Virus record (IMG/VR): IMGVR_UViG_3300047557_001104
Location: 1-32,779 of that record
Origin: a virus
Strand: one strand, 5' to 3'
Length of the DNA stretch: 32,779 bases
The notes beneath the pieces are model-generated. The model was not told the origin of the DNA and did not search any database. It saw nothing but the letters and a program-made list of their open reading frames with translations. Made by a program: the position numbers and the translations under genes. Numbering within the stretch: position 1 is the first letter of the stretch; every line of letters starts with the position of its first letter. Below are positions 1 through 4,737 of the stretch, piece by piece.

Positions 1-44
1 GCCCATATGGCTTTACGTCTTGATTCCGTATCAAAGCTAGTCAT
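1..44 (-). CDS. Truncated start of a minus-strand gene
   Basis: An ATG at 44 on the minus strand opens a reading frame that runs off the window edge, beginning MTSFDTESRRKAIW. The start is supported by a strong Shine-Dalgarno (AGGAGG) six bases upstream. It begins 9 bases after the stop of the 117-aa gene, so it is probably the next gene of the same operon. Too little is visible to assign a function. Confidence 0.6.
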   Translation of the reverse strand, partial: MTSFDTESRRKAIW

Positions 45-52
45 GCTGCCTC

Positions 53-406
53 CTAATGACAACGTAAGATTTCAACGTCAGGGCCAACCAAGCAAGTCTT
101 ATAAGACCCTTTGCCCCAGTGCTCAGTGGCCCATGCAGTAATCGCCCCTTGAAGCGCTCTTGGCTCAAAGTCAAAGTTTTTGATAGCAACAACATCACCA
201 ACTTTCATGTCTTTGATAAGCGGGTAATAAAACTTGTGCATCGTTCCTGGTGGGTACTTAAAAGTCTTGTTAGTCTTTTTAGGTTCGACTACAGCAAGCT
301 CCCCATACTCGTTGCCGTCTTGATCGATCACTTTGTATTTGCAACCTGATGCGTCAAGCAATTTGATCGCTTGATTGATGGTGCGTTTAACGATCTCTGG
401 AATCAT
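53..406 (-). CDS. Small phage protein, YP-x4-KVGD type (117 aa)
   Basis: Function unknown. The C-terminal half (about residues 60-115) has the layout YPLIKDMKVGD, a helix-like stretch of alternating Ala and Leu, then a basic end EILRC. This resembles the small phage proteins of the 'YPF..M.VGDSF...RVWR' type, also represented here at 4525-4737; the similarity is by eye. The ATG overlaps the stop of the upstream gene as ATGA, and GGAGG stands five bases before it, so translation is probably coupled. It is the second gene behind the candidate promoter at 684-712. No membrane segment or signal peptide is visible. Confidence 0.75.
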   Translation of the reverse strand: MIPEIVKRTINQAIKLLDASGCKYKVIDQDGNEYGELAVVEPKKTNKTFKYPPGTMHKFYYPLIKDMKVGDVVAIKNFDFEPRALQGAITAWATEHWGKGSYKTCLVGPDVEILRCH

Positions 407-651
407 GCTGCCTCCTCATCAAAGCAAGTGCTAATGTCTTTGCGAGCATCACGGGTCTTGATGTGGTTGAGCATGTTCTTCAGCTCTTCGGCTTCACCAA
501 TCAAGCGTTCAATGACCTTGACTTGGTACTCAGACATAAAGTCCCAATCGCTTGCAAGCACTCGATGAATGTTGGCGCAGCCCTCAATAATGTGGACTGT
601 CTTAAGCCTGATGTCATACAGATCGGACTCGATTAACTTCAAATGTTTCAT
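403..651 (-). CDS. Hypothetical small helical protein (82 aa)
   Basis: Function not recognised. The protein begins MKHLKLIESDLYDIRL and looks largely helical and charged, with an acidic C-terminus (CFDEEAA). I chose the ATG at 651 rather than the in-frame ATG at 678 because AAGGGG lies five bases upstream of 651. The likely transcription start of the TATAAT promoter (about 677) would also leave the earlier ATG without a leader. The stop overlaps the next start (ATGA), making a two-gene or longer minus-strand operon with 53-406. Confidence 0.7.
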   Translation of the reverse strand: MKHLKLIESDLYDIRLKTVHIIEGCANIHRVLASDWDFMSEYQVKVIERLIGEAEELKNMLNHIKTRDARKDISTCFDEEAA

Positions 652-675
652 GATTACCCCTTTGGTTAAGTACAA

Positions 676-712
676 CACTGGTGATTATACACACTAGGAA
701 CATATGTACATA
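676..712 (-). promoter_or_regulatory. Candidate sigma70-type promoter, minus strand
   Basis: A consensus -10 TATAAT reads on the minus strand at 689-684 and predicts a start near 677, 26 bases before the ATG at 651. The -35 position (about 712-707, TATGTA) is poor, so a phage activator or an AT-rich upstream element may be needed. It would drive 403-651, 53-406 and the gene cut at the window edge. Confidence 0.5.
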
Positions 713-746
713 GCTAGTAATCTACCGTTCGTCGGATAGATAGTTC

Positions 747-766
747 ACGCGCCTTAACGCGCCTTA
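747..766. repeat. Tandem 10-bp direct repeat
   Basis: ACGCGCCTTA occurs twice head to tail (747-756 and 757-766) between the minus-strand promoter and the + strand hairpin RNA. It could be an operator pair. It overlaps the possible -35 of the + strand candidate promoter. Confidence 0.45.
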
Positions 767-783
767 GCGAGCTTGAGTACAAT
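754..783 (+). promoter_or_regulatory. Weak candidate + strand promoter for the hairpin RNA
   Basis: TTAACG (754-759) and TACAAT (778-783) are separated by 18 bases, four and five matches to the sigma70 consensus. A start near 790 would produce a leaderless RNA of about 95 nt ending at the T-run after the hairpin at 809-879. The -35 lies in the 10-bp tandem repeat. This is pattern matching only. Confidence 0.3.
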
Positions 784-789
784 CAGGTT

Positions 790-885
790 GTCTGTGTGGT
801 GCAGATTGAGCCGTTAAGCATGTTCCCTGCCTTGCACTTACCCCGCAAGGATCACCACCAGGGGGCATCCTTAACGGCTTTTTTG
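790..885 (+). ncRNA. Long nested hairpin ending in a T-run: candidate small RNA or terminator
   Basis: Bases 809-818 pair perfectly with 870-879. After one C.C mismatch, 820-829 pairs with 859-868 (10 bp, two of them G.U). After an 8-nt bulge (851-858), 830-835 pairs with 845-850 around a 9-nt loop. That is 26 bp, followed directly by T at 879-884. The layout is that of a + strand intrinsic terminator with an unusually long stem, or a short self-terminating RNA. No + strand gene lies upstream, so a stand-alone RNA is the better reading. It is not a tRNA: there is no T-arm and no 7-bp acceptor layout. Confidence 0.55.
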
Positions 886-1116
886 TTTCTGACCAGACCG
901 TACTCCGCACGATAGTAGGCACTTACCATGGTGGCTCGGAGTTGAGGTGGTACGCCGTATGTCGCAAGACTAGGGGGCAGTTCCCGAAGAACCGGCGCGG
1001 CTGGTCGAATCTGCAAGCCGAGGGGTTGCGAGAGCAACATGCAGATGCTGCTTGACAGCGGAGGAACCTCCCCTCTCTACCCCGTTCTTGTTTGGGGTAG
1101 GGGGGTCTTTGGGAGG
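886..1116. other. Gene-free, GC-rich region full of nested inverted repeats
   Basis: No convincing gene is present. Pairings visible are: 891-896 with 1001-1006 (GACCAG/CTGGTC); 902-907 with 937-942 (ACTCCG/CGGAGT); 1009-1015 with 1040-1046 (ATCTGCA/TGCAGAT), enclosing 1025-1029 with 1034-1038 around a GAGA loop; 1047-1050 with 1056-1059; and 1067-1072 with 1111-1116 enclosing 1077-1083 with 1094-1100. The GAGA loop is a GNRA tetraloop only on the + strand, which favours a + strand RNA. The region could equally be structured untranslated RNA in the minus-strand operon transcript. Confidence 0.45.
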
Positions 1117-1125
1117 AAAGAGGGG

Positions 1126-1374
1126 TTAAACCTTCCTTAAAGGGCAGTCTCTGCCCTGATTACAGTCCTGATTACATGGTGGGCATCCAGGTTCTGCATT
1201 AGGTTCTACAGATTCTGCAACCAGATACTGCAACTGCTCTCTGACGATACTTATCCTTTGTTCCATGTCTTCCACATAGTCCAGGATTGCTTGCAGTTCA
1301 TTGCCATGCACCATCACAAAGTCATTGACTTGTGCCAAGCTAGCAATGAGTTTCATGTTGTGATCGCCACTCAT
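1126..1374 (-). CDS. Small protein with Cys-rich C-terminus (82 aa)
   Basis: Function unknown. The N-terminal 50 residues look helical (MSGDHNMKLIASLAQVNDF, then heptad-like ILDYVEDMEQRISIVREQ), and the last 20 carry CPPCNQDCNQGRDC, a compact five-cysteine cluster that may bind zinc. I recall such tails in small phage proteins, but no function is known. The start ATG overlaps the stop of the preceding gene as ATGA with a G-rich Shine-Dalgarno. The gene ends the contiguous minus-strand chain, and the folded region 886-1116 follows directly. Confidence 0.7.
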   Translation of the reverse strand: MSGDHNMKLIASLAQVNDFVMVHGNELQAILDYVEDMEQRISIVREQLQYLVAESVEPNAEPGCPPCNQDCNQGRDCPLRKV

Positions 1375-1706
1375 TGCTTTCCCCCCTCACGCTCGTTTTT
1401 AATGCGCTCTTCAATTTGCCACTCAAGCTCTTTCAGCAAATCTTCAGTGCTATCGCCATGCCCTGTTGCGTAACCTTGGCTCATCATCCAAGCGGCCAGC
1501 TTGTTTCTCTCGGTAGCAGCGAACACATGCGCTGCTGGTTCTTGATCGCTCATCATGACGCGCAGGCGCTCAACAGGCTCACCCATGACCAGCGGCGCAG
1601 ACGCACCCGGTGGAGTTCCAATACCTACATTCCCGTCCCCGTGGTAAGTCAGATCAACCCGCTCCCACTCAATCACTTCCTTACCGTCTTTGATTACTTT
1701 GTTCAT
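1371..1706 (-). CDS. Conserved-type hypothetical phage protein (111 aa)
   Basis: Function unknown. The C-terminal part, with LAAWMMSQGYATGHGDS followed by a DLLKELEWQ helix, is a pattern I recognise from small early proteins of phages of Gram-negative bacteria. I chose the ATG at 1706 because AGGAG stands 8-9 bases upstream. An ATG at 1739 overlaps the previous stop as ATGA and has GGGGAG four bases before it, so an 11-residue longer form is possible. The stop overlaps the next gene by four bases. Confidence 0.7.
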   Translation of the reverse strand: MNKVIKDGKEVIEWERVDLTYHGDGNVGIGTPPGASAPLVMGEPVERLRVMMSDQEPAAHVFAATERNKLAAWMMSQGYATGHGDSTEDLLKELEWQIEERIKNEREGGKQ

Positions 1707-1735
1707 TTTGATTTCTCCTGCGAATGGATATATGT

Positions 1736-1957
1736 TCATCTGTCTCCCCTTGCTCGGATTGCTTGCGCGGCCACCTTTGTAATGTCTGACGCATATTCAG
1801 GATGTACAGCAAGCACATCACACACCTTCGCACACGCCTCACGCTCGGCAGCAGCAACAAGGGAGGCGAAGCGTGTTACAGAACCTAATGGCTTATCGTC
1901 AGACCCGTAAGCCAATCCAGCCTCCCGCGCCATGCGGATTATTTTTTCTCTATCCAT
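1736..1957 (-). CDS. Conserved-type hypothetical phage protein (73 aa)
   Basis: The protein begins MDREKIIRMAREAG and contains FASLVAAAEREACAKVC and AIRARG, a very common layout in small proteins of phage early regions. No biochemical role is known to me. It looks all-helical. I start it at 1957 because GGGAG lies eight bases upstream; the longer in-frame ATG at 1996 lies inside the preceding gene. It overlaps the upstream stop by 8 nt. Confidence 0.75.
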   Translation of the reverse strand: MDREKIIRMAREAGLAYGSDDKPLGSVTRFASLVAAAEREACAKVCDVLAVHPEYASDITKVAAQAIRARGDR

Positions 1958-2168
1958 GATTCTTCTCCCGCAGTTTGGCTTCAATGGCTCTTGCAAAAGT
2001 CACATCAGTCCAAGGCGCAGTCCAATCTCGTTTATACCGAACGCTGTTTATTTCTTCATCCGTCAGCCCAACCCATTCTTTCTTTTTTGGTTCTAGCCCA
2101 TACCACACACCGTCGATAAAACCTACCCCGCTATCTGTTGGTGTCTTTGCTGTTTTGTTCTCACTCAT
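1950..2168 (-). CDS. Conserved-type hypothetical phage protein (72 aa)
   Basis: A small acidic-to-basic protein with EWVGLTDEEI in the middle and a C-terminal helix ARAIEAKLREKN, both recurrent in phage early-region proteins of unknown function. The start overlaps the upstream stop as ATGA, so translation is probably coupled. No membrane segment or metal-binding pattern is seen. Confidence 0.7.
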   Translation of the reverse strand: MSENKTAKTPTDSGVGFIDGVWYGLEPKKKEWVGLTDEEINSVRYKRDWTAPWTDVTFARAIEAKLREKNHG

Positions 2169-2353
2169 TGCATAGCCCCCTTACTCATTGACCTTACATA
2201 GAAGTGAATCTCAATCGCTCTATGCAGCTCATGCTCATCAACCCCTGCTTGCTCGCATAGGATGGGAAGGTAAGCAACATGTCTTGCTAGCTCTTCCTGC
2301 CATTTGTCGATCATGGCTTGGGTCTCAATGTCTTTTAATTGCTTTTTACTCAT
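2165..2353 (-). CDS. Hypothetical helical protein (62 aa)
   Basis: Not recognised. It begins MSKKQLKDIETQAMIDK, is rich in Glu, Lys, Gln and Leu, and is likely helical. It is joined to its neighbours by ATGA overlaps at both ends (2350-2353 and 2165-2168), which is the main reason to accept it as a gene. Confidence 0.65.
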   Translation of the reverse strand: MSKKQLKDIETQAMIDKWQEELARHVAYLPILCEQAGVDEHELHRAIEIHFYVRSMSKGAMQ

Positions 2354-2586
2354 GGCTTACCCTTTACTTTCTCAATGGCAGCTCTAGCCCTTGCTGATGA
2401 CTGTTTCATATGGTCTTCCATGTATTCGACCGCGTGGAAACTTGTAACCATTCCCCACAATGCTTCGACTAGCTCATCGATCAATGCTTGTTGTTCTTTG
2501 ATTAAGCCTGCTGCACTTCTGATCGAGTGCGCTGCAACAAGCAAACTTGTCTGCAAGTTCTCAGGATTTTGTTGATCGATTTTCAT
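2350..2586 (-). CDS. Hypothetical helical protein (78 aa)
   Basis: Not recognised. It begins MKIDQQNPENLQTSLLVAA and has heptad-like leucines (LIKEQQALIDELVEALWG), suggesting a short coiled coil, with a basic C-terminus. The open frame extends back to 2718, but I start it at 2586, where the ATG overlaps the stop of the 65-aa gene (ATGA) and GGGAG lies six bases upstream. The extension would overlap that gene almost entirely. Confidence 0.7.
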   Translation of the reverse strand: MKIDQQNPENLQTSLLVAAHSIRSAAGLIKEQQALIDELVEALWGMVTSFHAVEYMEDHMKQSSARARAAIEKVKGKP

Positions 2587-2780
2587 TGGGACTCCCGCGA
2601 GGGTGTGTAATGCGACCATGTCCTGAATGCTTTGTGCTTTCGCATAGTCTCCAGACACTCGGTCGATGGTGGTTTCCAACCATGTTCTCTCCAGACCTGA
2701 TCGACGGGTCGAAACCATTTATCGGGTTGGATTTGATGATCGATAAGATCGATCCATGAAGGCATTTGACGTTCTTCCAT
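2583..2780 (-). CDS. Hypothetical protein (65 aa)
   Basis: Not recognised. It is rich in Trp, Pro and His (MEERQMPSWIDLIDHQ, WREHGWKPP). The start at 2780 has GGAG nine bases upstream, and its stop is translationally coupled to the next gene (ATGA). It is the first gene after the minus-strand terminator at 2803-2840, so its transcription depends on readthrough or an unrecognised promoter. Confidence 0.65.
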   Translation of the reverse strand: MEERQMPSWIDLIDHQIQPDKWFRPVDQVWREHGWKPPSTECLETMRKHKAFRTWSHYTPSRESQ

Positions 2781-2802
2781 GTAGGTTGACTCCAGTTAAG
2801 TA

Positions 2803-2840
2803 GAGAAAACGCCTCAGAAGCCGTTTTAAGGGCTCTGAGG
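2803..2840 (-). terminator. Intrinsic terminator, minus strand
   Basis: 2812-2818 (CCTCAGA) pairs with 2834-2840 (TCTGAGG), and 2820-2822 with 2831-2833, with one bulged A (2819) and an 8-nt loop. On the minus strand the stem is followed by CG and then TTTT (2809-2806). It sits between the 25-aa membrane ORF and the 65-aa gene, so it may attenuate transcription from the control region into the distal small genes. Confidence 0.6.
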
Positions 2841-2847
2841 GGGATTA

Positions 2848-2925
2848 TTAAAGGTTAAAGAAGACTGCGCAGGCAAGGGCTACCCCAAAGAGTGCAGCAA
2901 TGATCCAGTCGATTAAACTTTGCAT
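2848..2925 (-). CDS. Tiny single-span membrane peptide (25 aa)
   Basis: An ORF of MQSLIDWIIAALFGVALACA plus five residues is almost entirely a hydrophobic helix. The start overlaps the end of the 57-aa ORF by 13 nt and has GAG eight bases upstream. It ends just before the intrinsic terminator. Its size and hydrophobicity fit a small membrane modulator or toxin-like peptide, but function cannot be told from sequence. Confidence 0.45.
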   Translation of the reverse strand: MQSLIDWIIAALFGVALACAVFFNL

Positions 2926-3086
2926 GGTGTTATCTCAATCACGTTAATGACGCCATAGGCTATGCCTGACTGTGCTTTGATGTATGTGTATATCTCCCGA
3001 AAGGTCTTATCGCCTTCAGTCCATGAGCGTAAAGGCGATCCATCGGGAGCTATTGCGAGCAATTGGCTATCGGTTACTGGTTCCAT
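2913..3086 (-). CDS. Hypothetical small protein (57 aa)
   Basis: Not recognised. It begins MEPVTDSQLLAIAPDGSPLR and ends VINVIEITPCKV. The ATG at 3086 has GGAG eight bases upstream, a good ribosome site, and the 3' end overlaps the 25-aa membrane ORF. The spacing, ribosome site and ordinary composition argue for a real gene despite its small size. Confidence 0.55.
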   Translation of the reverse strand: MEPVTDSQLLAIAPDGSPLRSWTEGDKTFREIYTYIKAQSGIAYGVINVIEITPCKV

Positions 3087-3126
3087 AATGTTGGCTCCAT
3101 TGGTTAAGTGATGCTGATTGCATCCA

Positions 3127-3152
3127 ATAGCCGACTATTGCTAATCGGCTAT
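3127..3152. other. Perfect 8-bp inverted repeat downstream of the gp88-like gene
   Basis: ATAGCCGA (3127-3134) and TCGGCTAT (3145-3152) form an 8-bp stem with a 10-nt loop, 9 nt past the stop of the gp88-like gene on the minus strand. No T-run follows on either strand, so it is more likely an mRNA 3'-end stabiliser or protein site than an intrinsic terminator. Confidence 0.4.
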
Positions 3153-3161
3153 AAGCTGAAA

Positions 3162-3809
3162 TCAGGCAATTGCCTTGAGCTTGATGACCTTAGCCATGCT
3201 TTTGCCATGCGCCACATAGCCAATGACTGGCACGGATTTATCCCAACATGCGCGACAACCTGAGCATTTACCGCCATGCTCATAAGCTTTACAGACGGTG
3301 ATTGATGGATTGTCAAATGAGCTTGCAATCGTGCTCGAATGGGATTGATCGGCTAACACATCACCGGTGACACTATCTGAGCTTGCGCGTACTACGACGT
3401 TGGGGAGCTCTCGCATAAGCTCGATGATTGCTTGGAACTTTGCAAACTTATGCATACGTGTCGGCAGCCAATGTTTAACATGGGGAGTCGCTTGCATGAC
3501 CATGTAGATCTTTCGAGCTAGATTTATCGAATACATGTCACCGCTATCGAACCAACGAAAGTATCGATCATTGTCTAGTGATTGAATCATTTCGAACACC
3601 CAATCATCGCGCTGCCAGTCGTCGCGATTGAATTGTCGTGGAGCTTTCACGTTGGGATAACGATAGTTGCCTTGCGTTGCATAACATCCCTTACAAGCAT
3701 CAACAAGCTCCCCGTTTGATGCTATAGAACCAGGGCATGTCTCAAGAGCTTGCAAGCTCCAAGATCTGATCCCATCGAGCTTGCTAGTAATACTAAGTTT
3801 TACTTGCAT
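3162..3809 (-). CDS. gp88-family phage protein (215 aa)
   Basis: This resembles the phage 'gene product 88' family, whose function is unknown. Visible marks are C25, C39 and C42 (CKGCYA), a WFDSGDMYS segment near 86-94, VRASSDSVTGD near 140-150, and a C-terminal cluster C173, C182, C185, C188 (CSGCRACWDK). The CxxCY followed by a barrel-like strand pattern recalls radical-SAM-like phage proteins; that is inference, as the canonical CxxxCxxC is absent. I start it at 3809, with GGAG seven bases upstream. The open frame continues to 3926 but would collide with the 40-aa gene. It is the second gene in the minus-strand operon. Confidence 0.75.
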   Translation of the reverse strand: MQVKLSITSKLDGIRSWSLQALETCPGSIASNGELVDACKGCYATQGNYRYPNVKAPRQFNRDDWQRDDWVFEMIQSLDNDRYFRWFDSGDMYSINLARKIYMVMQATPHVKHWLPTRMHKFAKFQAIIELMRELPNVVVRASSDSVTGDVLADQSHSSTIASSFDNPSITVCKAYEHGGKCSGCRACWDKSVPVIGYVAHGKSMAKVIKLKAIA

Positions 3810-3856
3810 GATGTATCTCCAAAAGTTAAGAGGGGCGGTTAGCCCCATGTGGTTAG

Positions 3857-3979
3857 TTAGGCGATCAATCCGGTTAGCTTTGCACCGGCACATAGCACTA
3901 CCAGTGCAATGAAAGTAAGCCCGCACCCTGCCAATAGCGTTACAGCTAAGATGTTGCCGATCATGTTTAATGCTTTCAT
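3857..3979 (-). CDS. Small membrane protein or lipoprotein-like peptide (40 aa)
   Basis: The ORF begins MKALNMIGNILAVTLLAGCG and is hydrophobic almost throughout. LLAGC at 15-19 matches a lipobox, but the residues after the Cys are hydrophobic again (LTFIALVVLC), so a single transmembrane peptide is as likely as a lipoprotein. The ribosome site (GGAG, nine bases before ATG) is good. It is the first gene of the minus-strand operon after the control region. Role unknown; membrane-acting early peptide is inference. Confidence 0.5.
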   Translation of the reverse strand: MKALNMIGNILAVTLLAGCGLTFIALVVLCAGAKLTGLIA

Positions 3980-4037
3980 TTGTGTTATCTCCATATAAGA
4001 TTAAGTAAGAGAATAATCACATGCTTTGTGTATATAC

Positions 4038-4058
4038 TCTAGATACTTTAGTATTAGA
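4038..4058. repeat. Bulged palindrome, operator-like
   Basis: TCTA-g-ATACT-tt-AGTAT-TAGA: the inner 5-bp arms (4043-4047, 4050-4054) and outer 4-bp arms (4038-4041, 4055-4058) are perfect, with one bulged G at 4042. It lies 59-79 bases upstream of the first minus-strand gene, where a repressor site would be expected. Confidence 0.45.
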
Positions 4059-4078
4059 TCCACACAAATACACACCGA

Positions 4079-4199
4079 GACATTAGATAGGCTAGAGAAA
4101 TACTCTTAGAATCTTAAAAACTATATATAGGGATATAGGGTTTCCTATATATAGATATATGTGGTTAGTCCTAAGACTCATGCACTAGGGACATTAGAT
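4079..4199. repeat. Repeated GACATTAGAT boxes (4079-4088, 4190-4199)
   Basis: GACATTAGAT occurs twice in direct orientation, and a related GTATTAGAT lies at 4051-4059. They flank the AT-rich inverted repeat. They could be iterons or binding sites for a phage regulator; only two copies are exact. Confidence 0.4.
4121..4154. repeat. 11-bp perfect inverted repeat of self-palindromic AT arms
   Basis: CTATATATAGG (4121-4131) and CCTATATATAG (4144-4154) are perfect inverted copies separated by 12 bases, and each CTATATATAG is itself a palindrome. It lies in the most AT-rich part of the window seen outside genes, so it is a candidate operator or easily melted origin element. Confidence 0.5.
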
Positions 4200-4286
4200 G
4201 ATTATTATCTATACGCCCGGTGCATCAATTGACAATGGGGCACAAGGGTCGGTAACCGTCTACATTTCCCCTACGCAGTGCATGAG
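4177..4286. repeat. Distant 10-bp inverted repeat flanking the -35 boxes
   Basis: CTCATGCACT (4177-4186) and AGTGCATGAG (4277-4286) are perfect inverted copies 90 bases apart. They bracket the TTGACA/TTGTCA region, a layout compatible with looping between two operators of one dimeric protein. Confidence 0.45.
4207..4257. promoter_or_regulatory. Candidate overlapping divergent promoters
   Basis: On the + strand, TTGACA at 4229-4234 matches the -35 consensus, but the -10 position (about 4252-4257) is poor. On the minus strand the same bases read TTGTCA, followed after 16 bases by TATAGA, a moderate -10. The minus-strand promoter would drive the small-gene arm starting at 3979. Activator-dependent + strand use is inference. 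Confidence 0.3.
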
Positions 4287-4524
4287 CAGGCATGTGCTCA
4301 AGGCCAATCGGGTATGACTTGGCCGCAACCAGTCGCGCAGATCGCTCGTTGTTGGCGCAAGCAAATGGGACGGGGGGTCGGGATTTAGGTGCACCACTAC
4401 GCTTCCCGCCCCAAAAGAAATTCAGTTTTTACCCTCCCCGCCCCAAGGAAAATCTGCTTTTCCTGCCTACCTTAAATATCTTTGTGTGTATGATGAGTAC
4501 ATCGACAACATGGAGATGTACGAG

Positions 4525-4737
4525 ATGTTTAAGTTAGAGAGAGGTTTAGATATACCTGATAGGAAGACAGGGCCTAAATACCCTTATGAACAGTTAGAAC
4601 TAGGAGATAGTTTCTATCTAGAGGGAGGTGATTTATCGAAGCTATGTAATGCTAACTATAGAGAATGGAGAAGAACAGGAAAGAAGTACACGGCAAGGAA
4701 GGTAGAGAATGGCGTAAGGGTGTGGAGGATTGAGTGA
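4525..4737 (+). CDS. Small phage protein of the YP..L.LGDSF...RVWR type (70 aa)
   Basis: Function unknown. KYPYEQLELGDSFYL and the C-terminal GVRVWRIE are hallmarks of a small phage and plasmid protein family with a mixed alpha/beta layout. I start at ATG 4525 because GGAG (4512-4515) stands nine bases upstream. A GTG at 4486 or ATG at 4510 would add 13 or 5 residues but have no good ribosome site. Its TGA is overlapped by the methyltransferase GTG and abuts the ATG of the overlapping ORF. A distant relative may be the minus-strand gene at 53-406. Confidence 0.75.
   Translation: MFKLERGLDIPDRKTGPKYPYEQLELGDSFYLEGGDLSKLCNANYREWRRTGKKYTARKVENGVRVWRIE
4724..4728 (+). promoter_or_regulatory. Shine-Dalgarno shared by two out-of-frame starts
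   Basis: GGAGG ends five bases before the GTG at 4734 (methyltransferase) and nine bases before the ATG at 4738 (overlapping ORF). Both spacings are functional in bacteria, so one ribosome site could feed two reading frames. Confidence 0.6.

Larger units (their letters stand above)
3980..4524. promoter_or_regulatory. Divergent control region between the two transcription arms
   Basis: This 545-base stretch has no convincing gene. The left half is AT-rich and the right half GC-rich. It holds a bulged palindrome (4038-4058), a strong inverted repeat (4121-4154), repeated GACATTAGAT boxes, a 10-bp inverted repeat (4177-4186 with 4277-4286), a TTGACA box and a duplicated CCCGCCCCAA (4405-4414, 4437-4446). 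Genes diverge from here, so promoters and operators for both arms should lie in it; an origin is possible. Confidence 0.6.

Noticed and set aside
995-1020. tRNA-like T-arm (GGTCGAATC)
   Set aside because: No matching acceptor stem, anticodon arm or length; the segment pairs better in the hairpins described.
852-1040. 62-aa minus-strand ORF in the structured region
   Set aside because: No ribosome site, Pro/Leu-rich unnatural composition, and it spans the strong inverted repeats; more likely a chance frame.
1067-1116. Intrinsic terminator at the CTACCCC/GGGGTAG hairpin
   Set aside because: The stem is good, but no T-run follows on either strand.
2586-2718. N-terminal extension of the 78-aa gene to 2718
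   Set aside because: It would lie wholly over the 65-aa gene; the ATGA-coupled ATG at 2586 has the ribosome site.
4292-4537. 81-aa + strand ORF in the control region
   Set aside because: No ribosome site, shadow-like composition, and it overlaps the start of the real 70-aa gene.
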